Of a DNA stretch of 13,279 bases, positions 1 to 6,177 are shown piece by piece. Origin of the DNA: Proteiniphilum sp. (GTDB lineage: Bacteria; Bacteroidota; Bacteroidia; Bacteroidales; Dysgonomonadaceae); contig JAIRSV010000097.1 of assembly GCA_031255275.1 (NCBI GenBank), positions 1 to 13,279 of the forward strand, written 5' to 3'. The notes beneath the pieces were generated by a model. The model was not told the DNA's origin, searched no databases, and saw only the letters and a program-made list of their open reading frames with translations. Every line of letters starts with the position of its first letter. Positions within the stretch are counted from its first letter, which is position 1. Position numbers and translations under genes: made by a program.

Positions 1-150
1 ATCACCAATATTTGTTTTACCAGCCTTTGAAGCAAGACTCGAAAGCAAGTATAAAAACATTAATCGAAGAACTGCTACACTGCCATGAGTTTTCTTTTTT
101 CCTTCAAATATACACTTAAATCCGTCATTACCACTTGTTTTATTGCTCAT
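1..150 (-). CDS. possible partial hypothetical protein (C-terminus outside window)
   Basis: From an ATG at 150 the minus strand stays open for 50 codons to the window edge, beginning MSNKTSGNDGFK and ending ...KAGKTNIGD. I do not recognise the protein. The stretch is clearly AT-rich compared with the GC-rich genes to its right, which may mean transferred DNA. No clear ribosome binding site or TAnnTTTG box is visible upstream of the ATG. Two plus-strand frames are also open from the left edge for about 28 and 38 codons before stopping, so the coding strand is not certain. With only 50 codons visible this is a tentative call. Confidence 0.3.
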   Translation of the reverse strand, partial: MSNKTSGNDGFKCIFEGKKKTHGSVAVLRLMFLYLLSSLASKAGKTNIGD

Positions 151-160
151 AATTAAATAC

Positions 161-172
161 TCGAAATGACGG
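161..172. repeat. left end of 12-bp inverted repeat bounding the repeat block
   Basis: TCGAAATGACGG here is the exact reverse complement of CCGTCATTTCGA at 2142-2153, so the two copies face each other across about 2 kb of repeats plus one gene. The same GTCATTTCGA core begins a longer interspersed repeat at 2141-2192, and a degenerate reverse copy lies near 12783. It may therefore be a fragment of a dispersed repeat rather than the end of a mobile unit. Confidence 0.5.
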
Positions 173-231
173 GGGCGTGTTGATGTGATAATGTAACAAT
201 GTAACAATGCGCTATCGCGCTCCGAAATCGT

Positions 232-281
232 TCGTCGGGGCGGGTGCTCCCGCCCCTTGCCACTCGGGCGCTCCCCGAGCT
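232..281 (+). repeat. twin-hairpin interspersed repeat, copy 1
   Basis: This 50-bp unit is identical to 1987-2036 and nearly identical to the reverse complement of 1506-1555. It holds a perfect 8-bp stem GGGGCGGG/CCCGCCCC (237-244 with 249-256, loop TGCT), then a second stem CTCGGG/CCCGAG (263-268 with 274-279). It is followed after 10 nt by a 19-bp segment (292-310) that recurs exactly at 2083-2101. The structure resembles REP-type palindromic elements. No enzyme is encoded nearby, so any mobility would need help in trans. Confidence 0.75.
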
Positions 282-358
282 AATTGTTTTTGGCGTTCCC
301 CTAACTGGTTTTCTCCACTTCACATTGCCACATCATCAGAGTCTGTTCGGACAGCCCG

Positions 359-1021
359 TCACGGGATAACGGCACTGATGATTTCGCTCCAGGGACCCGG
401 TACGCCGCGCGTATTCACCCAGCGGACGCGGTAGTAGACACGCAGACCTGATTTCTCCTCACCGTAAGTCAGCAGGAACGGCGAGTGCGAAGCCTGAGTC
501 ACCAGGCGCCAGTCATCCTCGACCGCGGGATTCGGCGGCCCCATCCTGCGCCAGACTTCGAATCCGGCAGCGCGGGGAGGCAGACCGCGACCTTTCAGCA
601 CACTGTCGCGCACCACCAGCCTGTGCTGTTGAACTTGGGGGAATCGCACCTCCATTTCCGGACGGCTTGTGATGGGTGGCGCCGGAGTACGTTTCCTGCT
701 GTGTACCGGCAGTCCCATATCCTCACGTTCCTGGTCGCTGACGGTGGAATTGTATGTGATATACATCCTGATCACCCGACGCAGTTCCGCCACATATTCC
801 CTTCGGGCATCCGTCTTCTCCTTCACCGCGCCTTTAGTGCGGGTCGCCGGATTTTCGGCGACGGAATATGCCCTGTTCCAGCGTTCCTGCAGAGTCAGCA
901 GCCTCGTCAATCCGTCCGGCGGAATGCCCAGTTCGGCAGCTTTAGCCCTTATGTCCGTCACCAGCACTCTTTGCCACACGTCAAACCTGGCAGCAATATC
1001 GGGAATATAATGAGTATTCAT
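359..1021 (-). CDS. Fn3-like C-terminal domain protein, Bacteroidales hypothetical family
   Basis: A 220-residue protein starting MNTHYIPD. The first ~95 residues are alpha-helical and include ENPATRTKGA and MYITYN. A linker follows with GLPVHSRKRTPAPP, then a beta-rich C-terminus ending YYRVRWVNTRGVPGPWSE...AVIP, which resembles the last strands of a fibronectin type III fold. From memory this matches a widespread, uncharacterised Bacteroidales family with the same NTHYIP opening and GPWSE ending; its function is unknown to me. There is no signal peptide or membrane segment. The ATG at 1021 is preferred because the only upstream start, a TTG at 1069, lies inside the likely -7 promoter box (1067-1074). 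The gene stands alone on its strand inside a repeat-rich block, and the 21-bp palindrome array begins directly upstream of its promoter. Confidence 0.85.
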   Translation of the reverse strand: MNTHYIPDIAARFDVWQRVLVTDIRAKAAELGIPPDGLTRLLTLQERWNRAYSVAENPATRTKGAVKEKTDARREYVAELRRVIRMYITYNSTVSDQEREDMGLPVHSRKRTPAPPITSRPEMEVRFPQVQQHRLVVRDSVLKGRGLPPRAAGFEVWRRMGPPNPAVEDDWRLVTQASHSPFLLTYGEEKSGLRVYYRVRWVNTRGVPGPWSEIISAVIP

Positions 1022-1066
1022 GTTGAAAATTCTTTTAAGCGTATTTACAGCGACTGTTTCCTCCTG

Positions 1067-1074
1067 CAAAAGTA
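1067..1074 (-). promoter_or_regulatory. -7 box of the Fn3-like gene promoter
   Basis: The minus strand reads TACTTTTG, a full match to the Bacteroidetes -7 consensus TAnnTTTG, about 45 nt upstream of the ATG at 1021. No TTG -33 element is found at the usual spacing because that region is the start of the palindrome array. The promoter may therefore be weak or depend on a factor bound to the array (inference). Confidence 0.5.
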
Positions 1075-1086
1075 CGCTTTTTCTTT

Positions 1087-1410
1087 GTAAGAAATGGTTT
1101 GTTTCTTGTAAGAAATGATTTATTTCCTGTAAGAAACGGTTTATTTCTTGTAAGAAATGATTTATTTCCTGTAAGAAATGGTTTGTTTCTTGTAAGAAAT
1201 GATTTATTTCCTGTAAGAAATGGTTTATTTCCTGTAAGAAATGGTTTATTTCCTGTAAGAAACAGTTTGTTTCTTATAAGAAACGGTTTATTTCTTGTAA
1301 GAAATGATTTATTTCCTGTAAGAAATAGTTTATTTCCTGTAAGAAATGATTTGTTTCTTATAAGAAATGGTTTGTTTCCTGTAAGAAATGACTCTTTTCT
1401 TGCAGGAAAT
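1087..1410. repeat. 21-bp palindromic tandem repeat array A (15 full units)
   Basis: Fifteen consecutive 21-bp units (1087-1401) plus a partial unit (1402-1410), of the form RTAAGAAAYRRTTTRTTTCYT. Across each junction the sequence forms the palindrome TTTCTTRTAAGAAA; it is perfect where the centre is TA (units beginning ATAAG) and imperfect with TG or a CC variant elsewhere. Units vary only at a few fixed positions (YRR in the middle, Y near the end), as expected from repeated duplication. Because 21 is divisible by three, both strands stay open and give artefactual heptad ORFs. There are no unique spacers, so this is not a CRISPR array. The array is mirrored by 1815-1976. Confidence 0.9.
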
Positions 1411-1470
1411 AACGGAGCGATATTCGTAGCAACGGAATTAATGTAAGGGCAAAGCGTACCTTGCCCGTAC
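1381..1470. repeat. left core arm of large inverted repeat
   Basis: The stretch from the end of array A through AACGGAGCGATATTCG, AGCAACGGAATTAATG and GGGCAA...TTGCCCGTAC is nearly identical to the reverse complement of 1752-1845. The differences are a 2-bp TA insertion (GATATTCG versus GATATATTCG), the loop of the terminal hairpin and one G/A change. The arm ends in its own small hairpin, GGGCAA/TTGCCC (1447-1452 with 1461-1466). Confidence 0.85.
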
Positions 1471-1505
1471 CGAAGAAGTGGAGAAGTAGAGAAGCGGAAA
1501 AAACC

Positions 1506-1555
1506 AGCTCGGGGAACGCCGGAGCGGCAAGGGGCGGGAGCACCCGCCCCGACGA
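1506..1555 (-). repeat. twin-hairpin interspersed repeat, copy 2 (reverse orientation)
   Basis: Read on the minus strand this is the same 50-bp unit as 232-281 and 1987-2036, with only a few changes in the second hairpin (CCGCTCCGGCGTT instead of CCACTCGGGCGCT). The first stem GGGGCGGG/CCCGCCCC is perfectly kept. It lies between the two arms of the large inverted repeat, in the opposite orientation to the two outer copies. Confidence 0.75.
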
Positions 1556-1564
1556 GCGATAAAG

Positions 1565-1738
1565 TGTCCCGGAGGGACAACATGTTGGTAGAAAACATGA
1601 ATATCATCCCCTGGTGTTTCGTGCCGTCAGGTACGAAATATATTCCCCGCGGCAGCGTGACCCACATTCCGTCCCTGACGGGACGGGTTTTCGCAGGCGG
1701 TATCCGTGCTTCTACCAATATTCCGTCGCTACGCGACG
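1565..1738. repeat. hairpin-chain interspersed element
   Basis: A run of small perfect or near-perfect hairpins: TGTCCC/GGGACA (1565-1579), CATGTT/AACATG (1581-1599), TTTCGTGCC/GGTACGAAA with one G-T pair (1617-1638), CCGTCCC/GGGACGG (1669-1686) and CGTCGC/GCGACG (1724-1738). In addition TTGGTAGAA (1585-1593) is complementary to TTCTACCAA (1710-1718) and would enclose the middle ones. On the plus strand it reads as short peptides such as HIPSLTGR and ASTNIPSLR, which I remember as frequent spurious ORFs in Bacteroidetes genomes. I treat it as a dispersed structural repeat, not a gene. Confidence 0.6.
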
Positions 1739-1751
1739 CTATATATATAAT

Positions 1752-1845
1752 GTACGGGCAAGGCATGACTTGCCCTTACATTAATTCCGTTGCTACGAAT
1801 ATATCGCTCCGTTATTTCCTGCAAGAAAAGAGTTATTTCTTACAG
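1752..1845. repeat. right core arm of large inverted repeat
   Basis: Reverse complement of 1381-1470 with a 2-bp insertion and a few substitutions. It starts with the hairpin GGGCAAG/CTTGCCC (1756-1762 with 1769-1775) and runs into array B. Together with the arrays the arms extend for about 200 bp on the right and about 380 bp on the left, separated by about 280 bp. Confidence 0.85.
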
Positions 1846-1976
1846 GAAACAAACCATTTCTTACAGGAAACAAATCATTTCTTATAAGAAACAAACTATT
1901 TCTTACAGGAAATAAATCATTTCTTATAAGAAACAAACCATTTCTTACAGGAAATAAATCATTTCTTATAAGAAAA
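1815..1976. repeat. 21-bp palindromic tandem repeat array B (7 full units, inverted)
   Basis: Seven 21-bp units (1823-1969) with partial units at each end, the same repeat as array A but in reverse orientation (units such as AAGAAACAAACCATTTCTTAC). The junctions again form TTTCTTATAAGAAA-type palindromes, and three of them are perfect. The array is about half as long as array A, so the two differ by unit gain or loss. Confidence 0.9.
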
Positions 1977-1986
1977 ACTTTTTCGC

Positions 1987-2036
1987 TCGTCGGGGCGGGT
2001 GCTCCCGCCCCTTGCCACTCGGGCGCTCCCCGAGCT
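1987..2036 (+). repeat. twin-hairpin interspersed repeat, copy 3
   Basis: Identical over 50 bp to 232-281, with stems GGGGCGGG/CCCGCCCC and CTCGGG/CCCGAG. It is followed by a decayed partial copy (2060-2082) and by a 19-bp segment (2083-2101) identical to 292-310. The order 'twin hairpin then 19-mer' is therefore a direct repeat flanking the Fn3-like gene and both arrays. Confidence 0.75.
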
Positions 2037-2082
2037 GGTTTTCTCCGCTTTCCATTAATGAAGCTCCCGTCCCTTGCCGCTG

Positions 2083-2107
2083 GGCGTTCCCCTAACTGGT
2101 TGATGTG
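2083..2107 (+). repeat. direct-repeat segments shared with the left side of the block
   Basis: The 19 bp at 2083-2101 (GGCGTTCCCCTAACTGGTT) are identical to 292-310. The overlapping GTTGATGTG at 2099-2107 equals 179-187. Both pairs are direct repeats about 1.8-1.9 kb apart, suggesting that the right side of the block was duplicated or that both sides come from the same dispersed element. Confidence 0.6.
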
Positions 2108-2140
2108 GCTATGTGATAATATGATAATAAGGTATAGGGT

Positions 2141-2192
2141 GCCGTCATTTCGACCGCAGCGTCAGCGGAGTGGAGAAATCCGCTTCTCCACT
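2141..2192 (+). repeat. GTCATTTCGACCG-type interspersed repeat with hairpin
   Basis: Begins GCCGTCATTTCGACCGCAGC and continues into a perfect 9-bp stem AGTGGAGAA/TTCTCCACT (2169-2177 with 2184-2192, loop ATCCGC). From memory, closely similar sequences are scattered in many Bacteroidetes genomes. Its first 12 bp are the inverted partner of 161-172. It lies just upstream of the rpe promoter, and a degenerate reverse copy sits near 12783-12804. Confidence 0.55.
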
Positions 2193-2224
2193 TCTCCACT
2201 TCTTCCTACCGGAAACGGCGGATT

Positions 2225-2256
2225 TTTGCCCTGAATATTGTTTTTTCCTAACTTTG
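2225..2256 (+). promoter_or_regulatory. Bacteroidetes-type promoter of rpe
   Basis: TTTG at 2225-2228, a 20-nt spacer, then TAACTTTG at 2249-2256 match the Bacteroidetes housekeeping consensus (TTTG, N19-21, TAnnTTTG). Transcription would begin around 2262, leaving a leader of about 15 nt before the ATG at 2278 with no Shine-Dalgarno motif, as is common in this phylum. Confidence 0.7.
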
Positions 2257-2277
2257 AGCCGCTAAACATCTATTCGT

Positions 2278-2928
2278 ATGAGCATAATTGTTGCGCCGTC
2301 TCTGCTGGCGGCCGATTTTCTGAATCTTGAGAGTGAAATGAAAATGCTGAATCGCAGCGAAGCTGACTGGATTCACCTGGATATTATGGATGGCGTTTTC
2401 GTTCCCAACATTTCGTTCGGGTTTCCCGTGGTGAACCGCCTGAGGGAGGTGACGCTGAAGCCGCTGGATGTGCATCTGATGATCGTTCGACCCGAAAAGT
2501 TTGTCGACGAGGTCGCCGCTGCCGGAGCCACCTTCATGAATGTGCACTATGAGGCTTGCACCCACCTGCACAGGGTGGTGCAGGAGATAAGGAAACGGGG
2601 GATGAAACCTGCCGTCACGCTGAATCCGCACACGCCGGTGCAGGTGCTCGAAGATATTCTCCCCGATCTGGATATGGTGCTCCTCATGTCGGTGAATCCC
2701 GGATTCGGCGGACAGCAGTTTATCGAACATTCCGTCCGGAAAACCGCCGCGCTCAGGGAGATGATCCTGCGACAACAGACTTCCACGCTGATTGAGGTGG
2801 ATGGCGGCGTCAATCAGGAAACGGGCAGGCGACTGGTCGACGCCGGCGCCGATGTGCTGGTGGCCGGCAGCTTCGTCTTCTCCTCGGAACGCCCGGAAGA
2901 GACCATTCACCGGCTGAGGATGCTGTAA
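2278..2928 (+). CDS. rpe: ribulose-phosphate 3-epimerase
   Basis: A 216-residue TIM-barrel enzyme of normal family length that interconverts ribulose 5-phosphate and xylulose 5-phosphate in the cytosolic pentose phosphate pathway. Visible signatures: APSLLAADF near the N-terminus (Ser8), HLDIMDGVFVPN (metal ligands His33 and Asp35; Asp38 within the motif), HLMI (His66), SVNPGFGGQ (138-146, phosphate and substrate loop) and VDGG (Asp175, the second catalytic acid). The ATG at 2278 follows a well-matched promoter by about 20 nt. comEC begins 102 nt downstream on the same strand and has no obvious promoter of its own, so the two may be cotranscribed. The long minus-strand ORF over this gene is a shadow. 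Confidence 0.97.
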   Translation: MSIIVAPSLLAADFLNLESEMKMLNRSEADWIHLDIMDGVFVPNISFGFPVVNRLREVTLKPLDVHLMIVRPEKFVDEVAAAGATFMNVHYEACTHLHRVVQEIRKRGMKPAVTLNPHTPVQVLEDILPDLDMVLLMSVNPGFGGQQFIEHSVRKTAALREMILRQQTSTLIEVDGGVNQETGRRLVDAGADVLVAGSFVFSSERPEETIHRLRML

Positions 2929-3030
2929 ATCACACTCCCGCTTTCGCTTCACCCGACGGAACCCGGACAAATTTACTCCCCCGGGGACGCGGGATTCGTA
3001 CTGCTGTTACCGCCGAATACATCCTCTCCA

Positions 3031-5013
3031 ATGCAAAATGCAATAAACCTTCTGATCGGGAAAACACCCTTTCTCCGCCTCCTTCTTCCCGTGACTGCCG
3101 CCATCATCACGGCCTCCCTTCTCCCCGGAATCCTGCCTGCCTCTCTGCCGGCTGCCCTGGGAGGACTGCTTCTCACGCTCTCCTCACTCCTCCTCCGTCC
3201 GCAGGGGCGATACCGGTTCAGATGGCTGTTCGGCGCCGGCGTCAGCCTCATCCTCTATTCCCTCACCCTGCACCAGTTCCGGCAACATGAGGAGTCCGTC
3301 GAGCCTGTGCCCCCGGCTGATGGACAGTATTACCTCGGCACCGTACTGGAAATTCCGGAGGTGAAGCCGCGCAGCATTGCCCTCAACGTGAAAACAGCCC
3401 CTCCCGAAGCAAGAAAGGTGATTCTTTACCTGGAACCTGATGATGCGGCGAAGGGACTGACCCCCGGTGACGAGATCGTCTTCCGGTCAAACGTAAAGCC
3501 ATTCGGAAATTCCGGCAATCCGGACGACTTCGATTACGCCGGATACATGCGGATCAAAGGCTTTGCCGGATCGGGGTACGTCCCGCGGGACGACTGGCGG
3601 AAAACCGGCCGGCAGACGGAGACTGTCCTCATCATCGCCCAGCGGTTCAGGGCAAAAGCACTCAGCTTCTACCGCTCTTTCGGCCTGGGGGATGATGCCC
3701 ATGCCTTCGTCTGCGCACTCACGCTGGGCTACAAGGCATACCTGTCAAACGATTTGCGGGAGGCCTTCAGCACCTCGGGGACAGCGCACGTGCTGGCGCT
3801 GAGCGGCCTGCATGTGGGAATCATCTACACATTCATCAGCCTGCTCTTCTCCTTCCTCGGGAAGCACGGAGGAGGATTCCTTGCCGGCCGCTGTCTGATC
3901 ATAGCCGTCCTCTGGACATTCGTATTCACGGCCGGGATGCCCGCCTCCGCAGTCCGTGCCGCCATCATGCTCACCCTGTTCAGCATCGGGACGCTGTTCC
4001 GCCGCCACGGATCCGGATACAATTCGCTGGCCGCCGCCGCGTTCTTCATACTCATCTTCCGTCCGCACTCCCTGTTCGATGCAGGATTCCTGATGAGCTT
4101 CAGCGCCGTATTCGCCATCCTCTTCTTCAATCCGAAGCTGATCCGCCTCTACACCCCCCCGAACAGGGCAGCCAAATATCTCCGAGACCTCCTCTGCATC
4201 ACCGTCAGCGCACAGCTGGGCGTCTTCCCGCTGGCACTTTACTGTTTCGGAACATTCCCCACCTGGTTTTTCATTACCAACATACCGGTAGTACCCCTCG
4301 TCGGCATCATTATCTACGCCACCCTCCCCCTCATCCTCACCGGACTGCTCTGCCCCCTCCGGTGCAATTTCATTTCCGCACTCCACGCCTCCTTTCAATG
4401 GGTGGAAAAAACCCTGATAGAGATCCTGCTGAAGATCGTCCGCCTCGCCGAGTCAATGCCCTTTGCCCAAATATCCGACAGCAAAATAACCCTTCTCCAG
4501 CTCATACTGCTTCTCCTGTTCATCTATCCCCTGACCGGTTACCTCTCCTCGCGCCGCGCCCCTCCGCTCATCGTCGCGCTGACAGCCATGCTCCTCTTCC
4601 AGCTCACGGTCACGCATAACAACCTGACCCGGCCGGAACCGCAACTCACCGTATTCAACACACCCGGACGGAGCGAAATCGCCATCTATCACGACAACAG
4701 GCGACACAGCCTCGACATGACGGAAAACAGCCTCCTCCCGCATCCCGAAAAGCGGATACTGTTCCTGTCGGACGCCACTTTCATCAGCCATTATTATGGC
4801 GACGGGCGACAATTCCCGTTAGACGTGCTGATACTCTCGCGGCAAACATCCTTTGATATTGAGCGGCTATCCGCGCTGTTTTGTCCCGCGGTGATTGTTT
4901 TAGACAGTTCACTGCCCCGCCGCACCGCCGCCGGAATAACACGAAAGTGCGCAGCATTGGGCATAGCAGTTCACGATGTGACGGAAAACGGCGCCTTTTC
5001 GCTAAAATTTTAG
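3031..5013 (+). CDS. comEC: ComEC/Rec2-family DNA uptake channel protein
   Basis: A 660-residue polytopic inner-membrane protein. Two or three N-terminal membrane helices (about 13-80) are followed by a soluble DUF4131/OB-like domain (about 95-200) with GNPDDFDYAGYM (162-173). The competence channel domain (about 220-500) carries HVLALSGLHVG (253-263) and PASAVRAAIM (304-313), the family hallmarks. The C-terminal 120 residues take the place of the metallo-beta-lactamase-like domain but have no HxHxDH motif; only DVLILSR and VIVLDSSLP suggest its remains. It is shorter than the roughly 770-residue Bacillus protein, and this short form is, as I recall, usual in Bacteroidetes. The family transports single-stranded DNA into the cytoplasm during transformation. 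No other competence genes are in view, so natural competence is not shown here. Confidence 0.9.
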   Translation: MQNAINLLIGKTPFLRLLLPVTAAIITASLLPGILPASLPAALGGLLLTLSSLLLRPQGRYRFRWLFGAGVSLILYSLTLHQFRQHEESVEPVPPADGQYYLGTVLEIPEVKPRSIALNVKTAPPEARKVILYLEPDDAAKGLTPGDEIVFRSNVKPFGNSGNPDDFDYAGYMRIKGFAGSGYVPRDDWRKTGRQTETVLIIAQRFRAKALSFYRSFGLGDDAHAFVCALTLGYKAYLSNDLREAFSTSGTAHVLALSGLHVGIIYTFISLLFSFLGKHGGGFLAGRCLIIAVLWTFVFTAGMPASAVRAAIMLTLFSIGTLFRRHGSGYNSLAAAAFFILIFRPHSLFDAGFLMSFSAVFAILFFNPKLIRLYTPPNRAAKYLRDLLCITVSAQLGVFPLALYCFGTFPTWFFITNIPVVPLVGIIIYATLPLILTGLLCPLRCNFISALHASFQWVEKTLIEILLKIVRLAESMPFAQISDSKITLLQLILLLLFIYPLTGYLSSRRAPPLIVALTAMLLFQLTVTHNNLTRPEPQLTVFNTPGRSEIAIYHDNRRHSLDMTENSLLPHPEKRILFLSDATFISHYYGDGRQFPLDVLILSRQTSFDIERLSALFCPAVIVLDSSLPRRTAAGITRKCAALGIAVHDVTENGAFSLKF

Positions 5014-5021
5014 TACTTTTG
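5014..5021 (+). promoter_or_regulatory. -7 box of the DHH phosphoesterase promoter
   Basis: TACTTTTG starts one base after the comEC stop codon (5011-5013) and fits TAnnTTTG. The -33 region has no TTG at 19-21 nt spacing, only a T-rich stretch. The ATG follows at 5048, giving a leader of about 20 nt. Confidence 0.5.
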
Positions 5022-5047
5022 CCCCCCAGCCAAACTACTGAGACAAA

Positions 5048-6112
5048 ATGAACCGTACAGCACCTATCTCGAATGTGATTCCCGCCCGTGACGTGGAGCA
5101 AGTCATGGACGCCATCCGCAGGGCAGGAAAAATCGTCATCACCACACACCTCTCCCCCGACGGCGACGCACTGGGCTCCTCACTCGCACTTTTTCATTTC
5201 CTGAAAAGGACGGGCAAAAGCGTACGGATGATCGTCCCCAACTCCTTCCCCCATTTCCTGAAATGGATGAACGGCACCCGCGAAATCGAGATATACGAGT
5301 ATAACCCCCCGGCGGCGCAGAAAATCATCGCCCACGCCGACCTGATCTTCTCGATGGACTACAACATCTCCAAAAGAGCAGGCGACATGGCACCCCACCT
5401 GGACAATTCTCCGGCGCGGAAAATCCTGATAGACCACCACCTTTTACCCGGCAGGAACTTCGACATAACGGTATCGTACCCCGAAATCTCATCCACCTGC
5501 GAACTCCTGTTCAGGCTGCTCTTTCAGGCAGGGAAGTATGACGAACTGACGCAAACGGAGGCCGAATGTCTCTACTGCGGCATGATGACCGACACGGGAA
5601 ACTTCACGTACAATTCCCGCGACCCCGAGACTTTCGAGATCGTCAGCCTCCTGCTGCGGAAAAAGATCAACAAAGACGCCATCTATTCGCAGGTATTCGA
5701 TAACTATTCCGAAGACCGGTTCCGCCTGCTCGGGTTCACCCTCTCGCAGCGGATGGAAATATATCCCGAAATACACTCGGCACTCCTCTTCCTTTCCAGG
5801 GAAGACCAGTCCCGGTTCCGCTTCGGCAAGGGCGACACCGAGGGATTTGCCAACTGTCCGCTCAGCATCAAAGGCATCTTCTTCTCCACCTTCATTCGCG
5901 AAGACGAAGGGTTGATCAAACTCTCGTTCCGATCCAGAGGATCATTTCCCTGCAACGAGTTTGCAGCCGCTTTCTTTAACGGAGGAGGTCACCTCAACGC
6001 GTCGGGAGGAGAATTTTACGGCACTTTCGACGACGCAATCCGCGTCTTCAAAAACGGTCTGAAATCCTGCGAAGAGAAACTGAAAAGCCTGGCCGGCACG
6101 CGCAAGCTTTAA
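5048..6112 (+). CDS. DHH-family phosphoesterase, NrnA-like (nanoRNase/pAp phosphatase type)
   Basis: A 354-residue cytosolic protein with the DHH and DHHA1 domain pair. Motif I is THLSPDGDALGSS (His34, Asp38, Asp40), motif II SMDYN (Asp104), motif III IDHH (Asp129, His130, His131) and motif IV MTDTG (Asp182); together these form the two-manganese centre. The DHHA1 substrate-binding motif GGGHLNASGG is at 312-321. Family members degrade 2-5 nt RNA and/or dephosphorylate pAp, and some act on cyclic-dinucleotide breakdown products such as pApA; the sequence alone does not decide which. It has its own -7 box overlapping the end of comEC. In other Bacteroidales I recall the same order, DHH protein, DUF4827 lipoprotein, phosphoglucosamine mutase. 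Confidence 0.93.
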   Translation: MNRTAPISNVIPARDVEQVMDAIRRAGKIVITTHLSPDGDALGSSLALFHFLKRTGKSVRMIVPNSFPHFLKWMNGTREIEIYEYNPPAAQKIIAHADLIFSMDYNISKRAGDMAPHLDNSPARKILIDHHLLPGRNFDITVSYPEISSTCELLFRLLFQAGKYDELTQTEAECLYCGMMTDTGNFTYNSRDPETFEIVSLLLRKKINKDAIYSQVFDNYSEDRFRLLGFTLSQRMEIYPEIHSALLFLSREDQSRFRFGKGDTEGFANCPLSIKGIFFSTFIREDEGLIKLSFRSRGSFPCNEFAAAFFNGGGHLNASGGEFYGTFDDAIRVFKNGLKSCEEKLKSLAGTRKL

Positions 6113-6177
6113 CCCATTTTTAAGAATAGATAATGTTTATTTCGGCGCAACACCGGTTATTTTCGGAGCGGATTATG

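Noticed and set aside
1022..1069. Longer start (TTG at 1069) for the Fn3-like gene
   Set aside because: The TTG is part of the predicted -7 box and would not be in the mRNA; family similarity begins at MNTHYIP.
485..1090. 201-codon plus-strand ORF opposite the Fn3-like gene
   Set aside because: Antisense shadow; the minus frame has recognisable family features.
1099..1446. 115-codon plus-strand ORF of FPVRNGL/FLVRNDL heptads
   Set aside because: Translation of the tandem repeat only; no ribosome site, promoter or unique domain.
1035..1766. 243-codon minus-strand ORF through array A and the neighbouring elements
   Set aside because: It is open because the 21-bp unit is divisible by three; it encodes a monotonous heptad (FLTGNKP/FLTRNKS) joined to translated hairpin repeats, and no known domain is present.
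1564..1887. 107-codon plus-strand ORF with IPSLTGR peptides
   Set aside because: It reads through hairpin repeats, the inverted arm and array B; the DNA is explained better as structural repeats.
1087..1976. CRISPR array
   Set aside because: Units are 21 bp, directly adjacent with no unique spacers, and no cas genes are nearby.
2248..2970. 240-codon minus-strand ORF over rpe
   Set aside because: Shadow of a well-conserved gene; no family features and rich in His/Gln as expected for antisense reading.
2929..3030. CCCCCGGGG palindrome as a terminator after rpe
   Set aside because: Very short, no T-run follows, and comEC probably depends on read-through.
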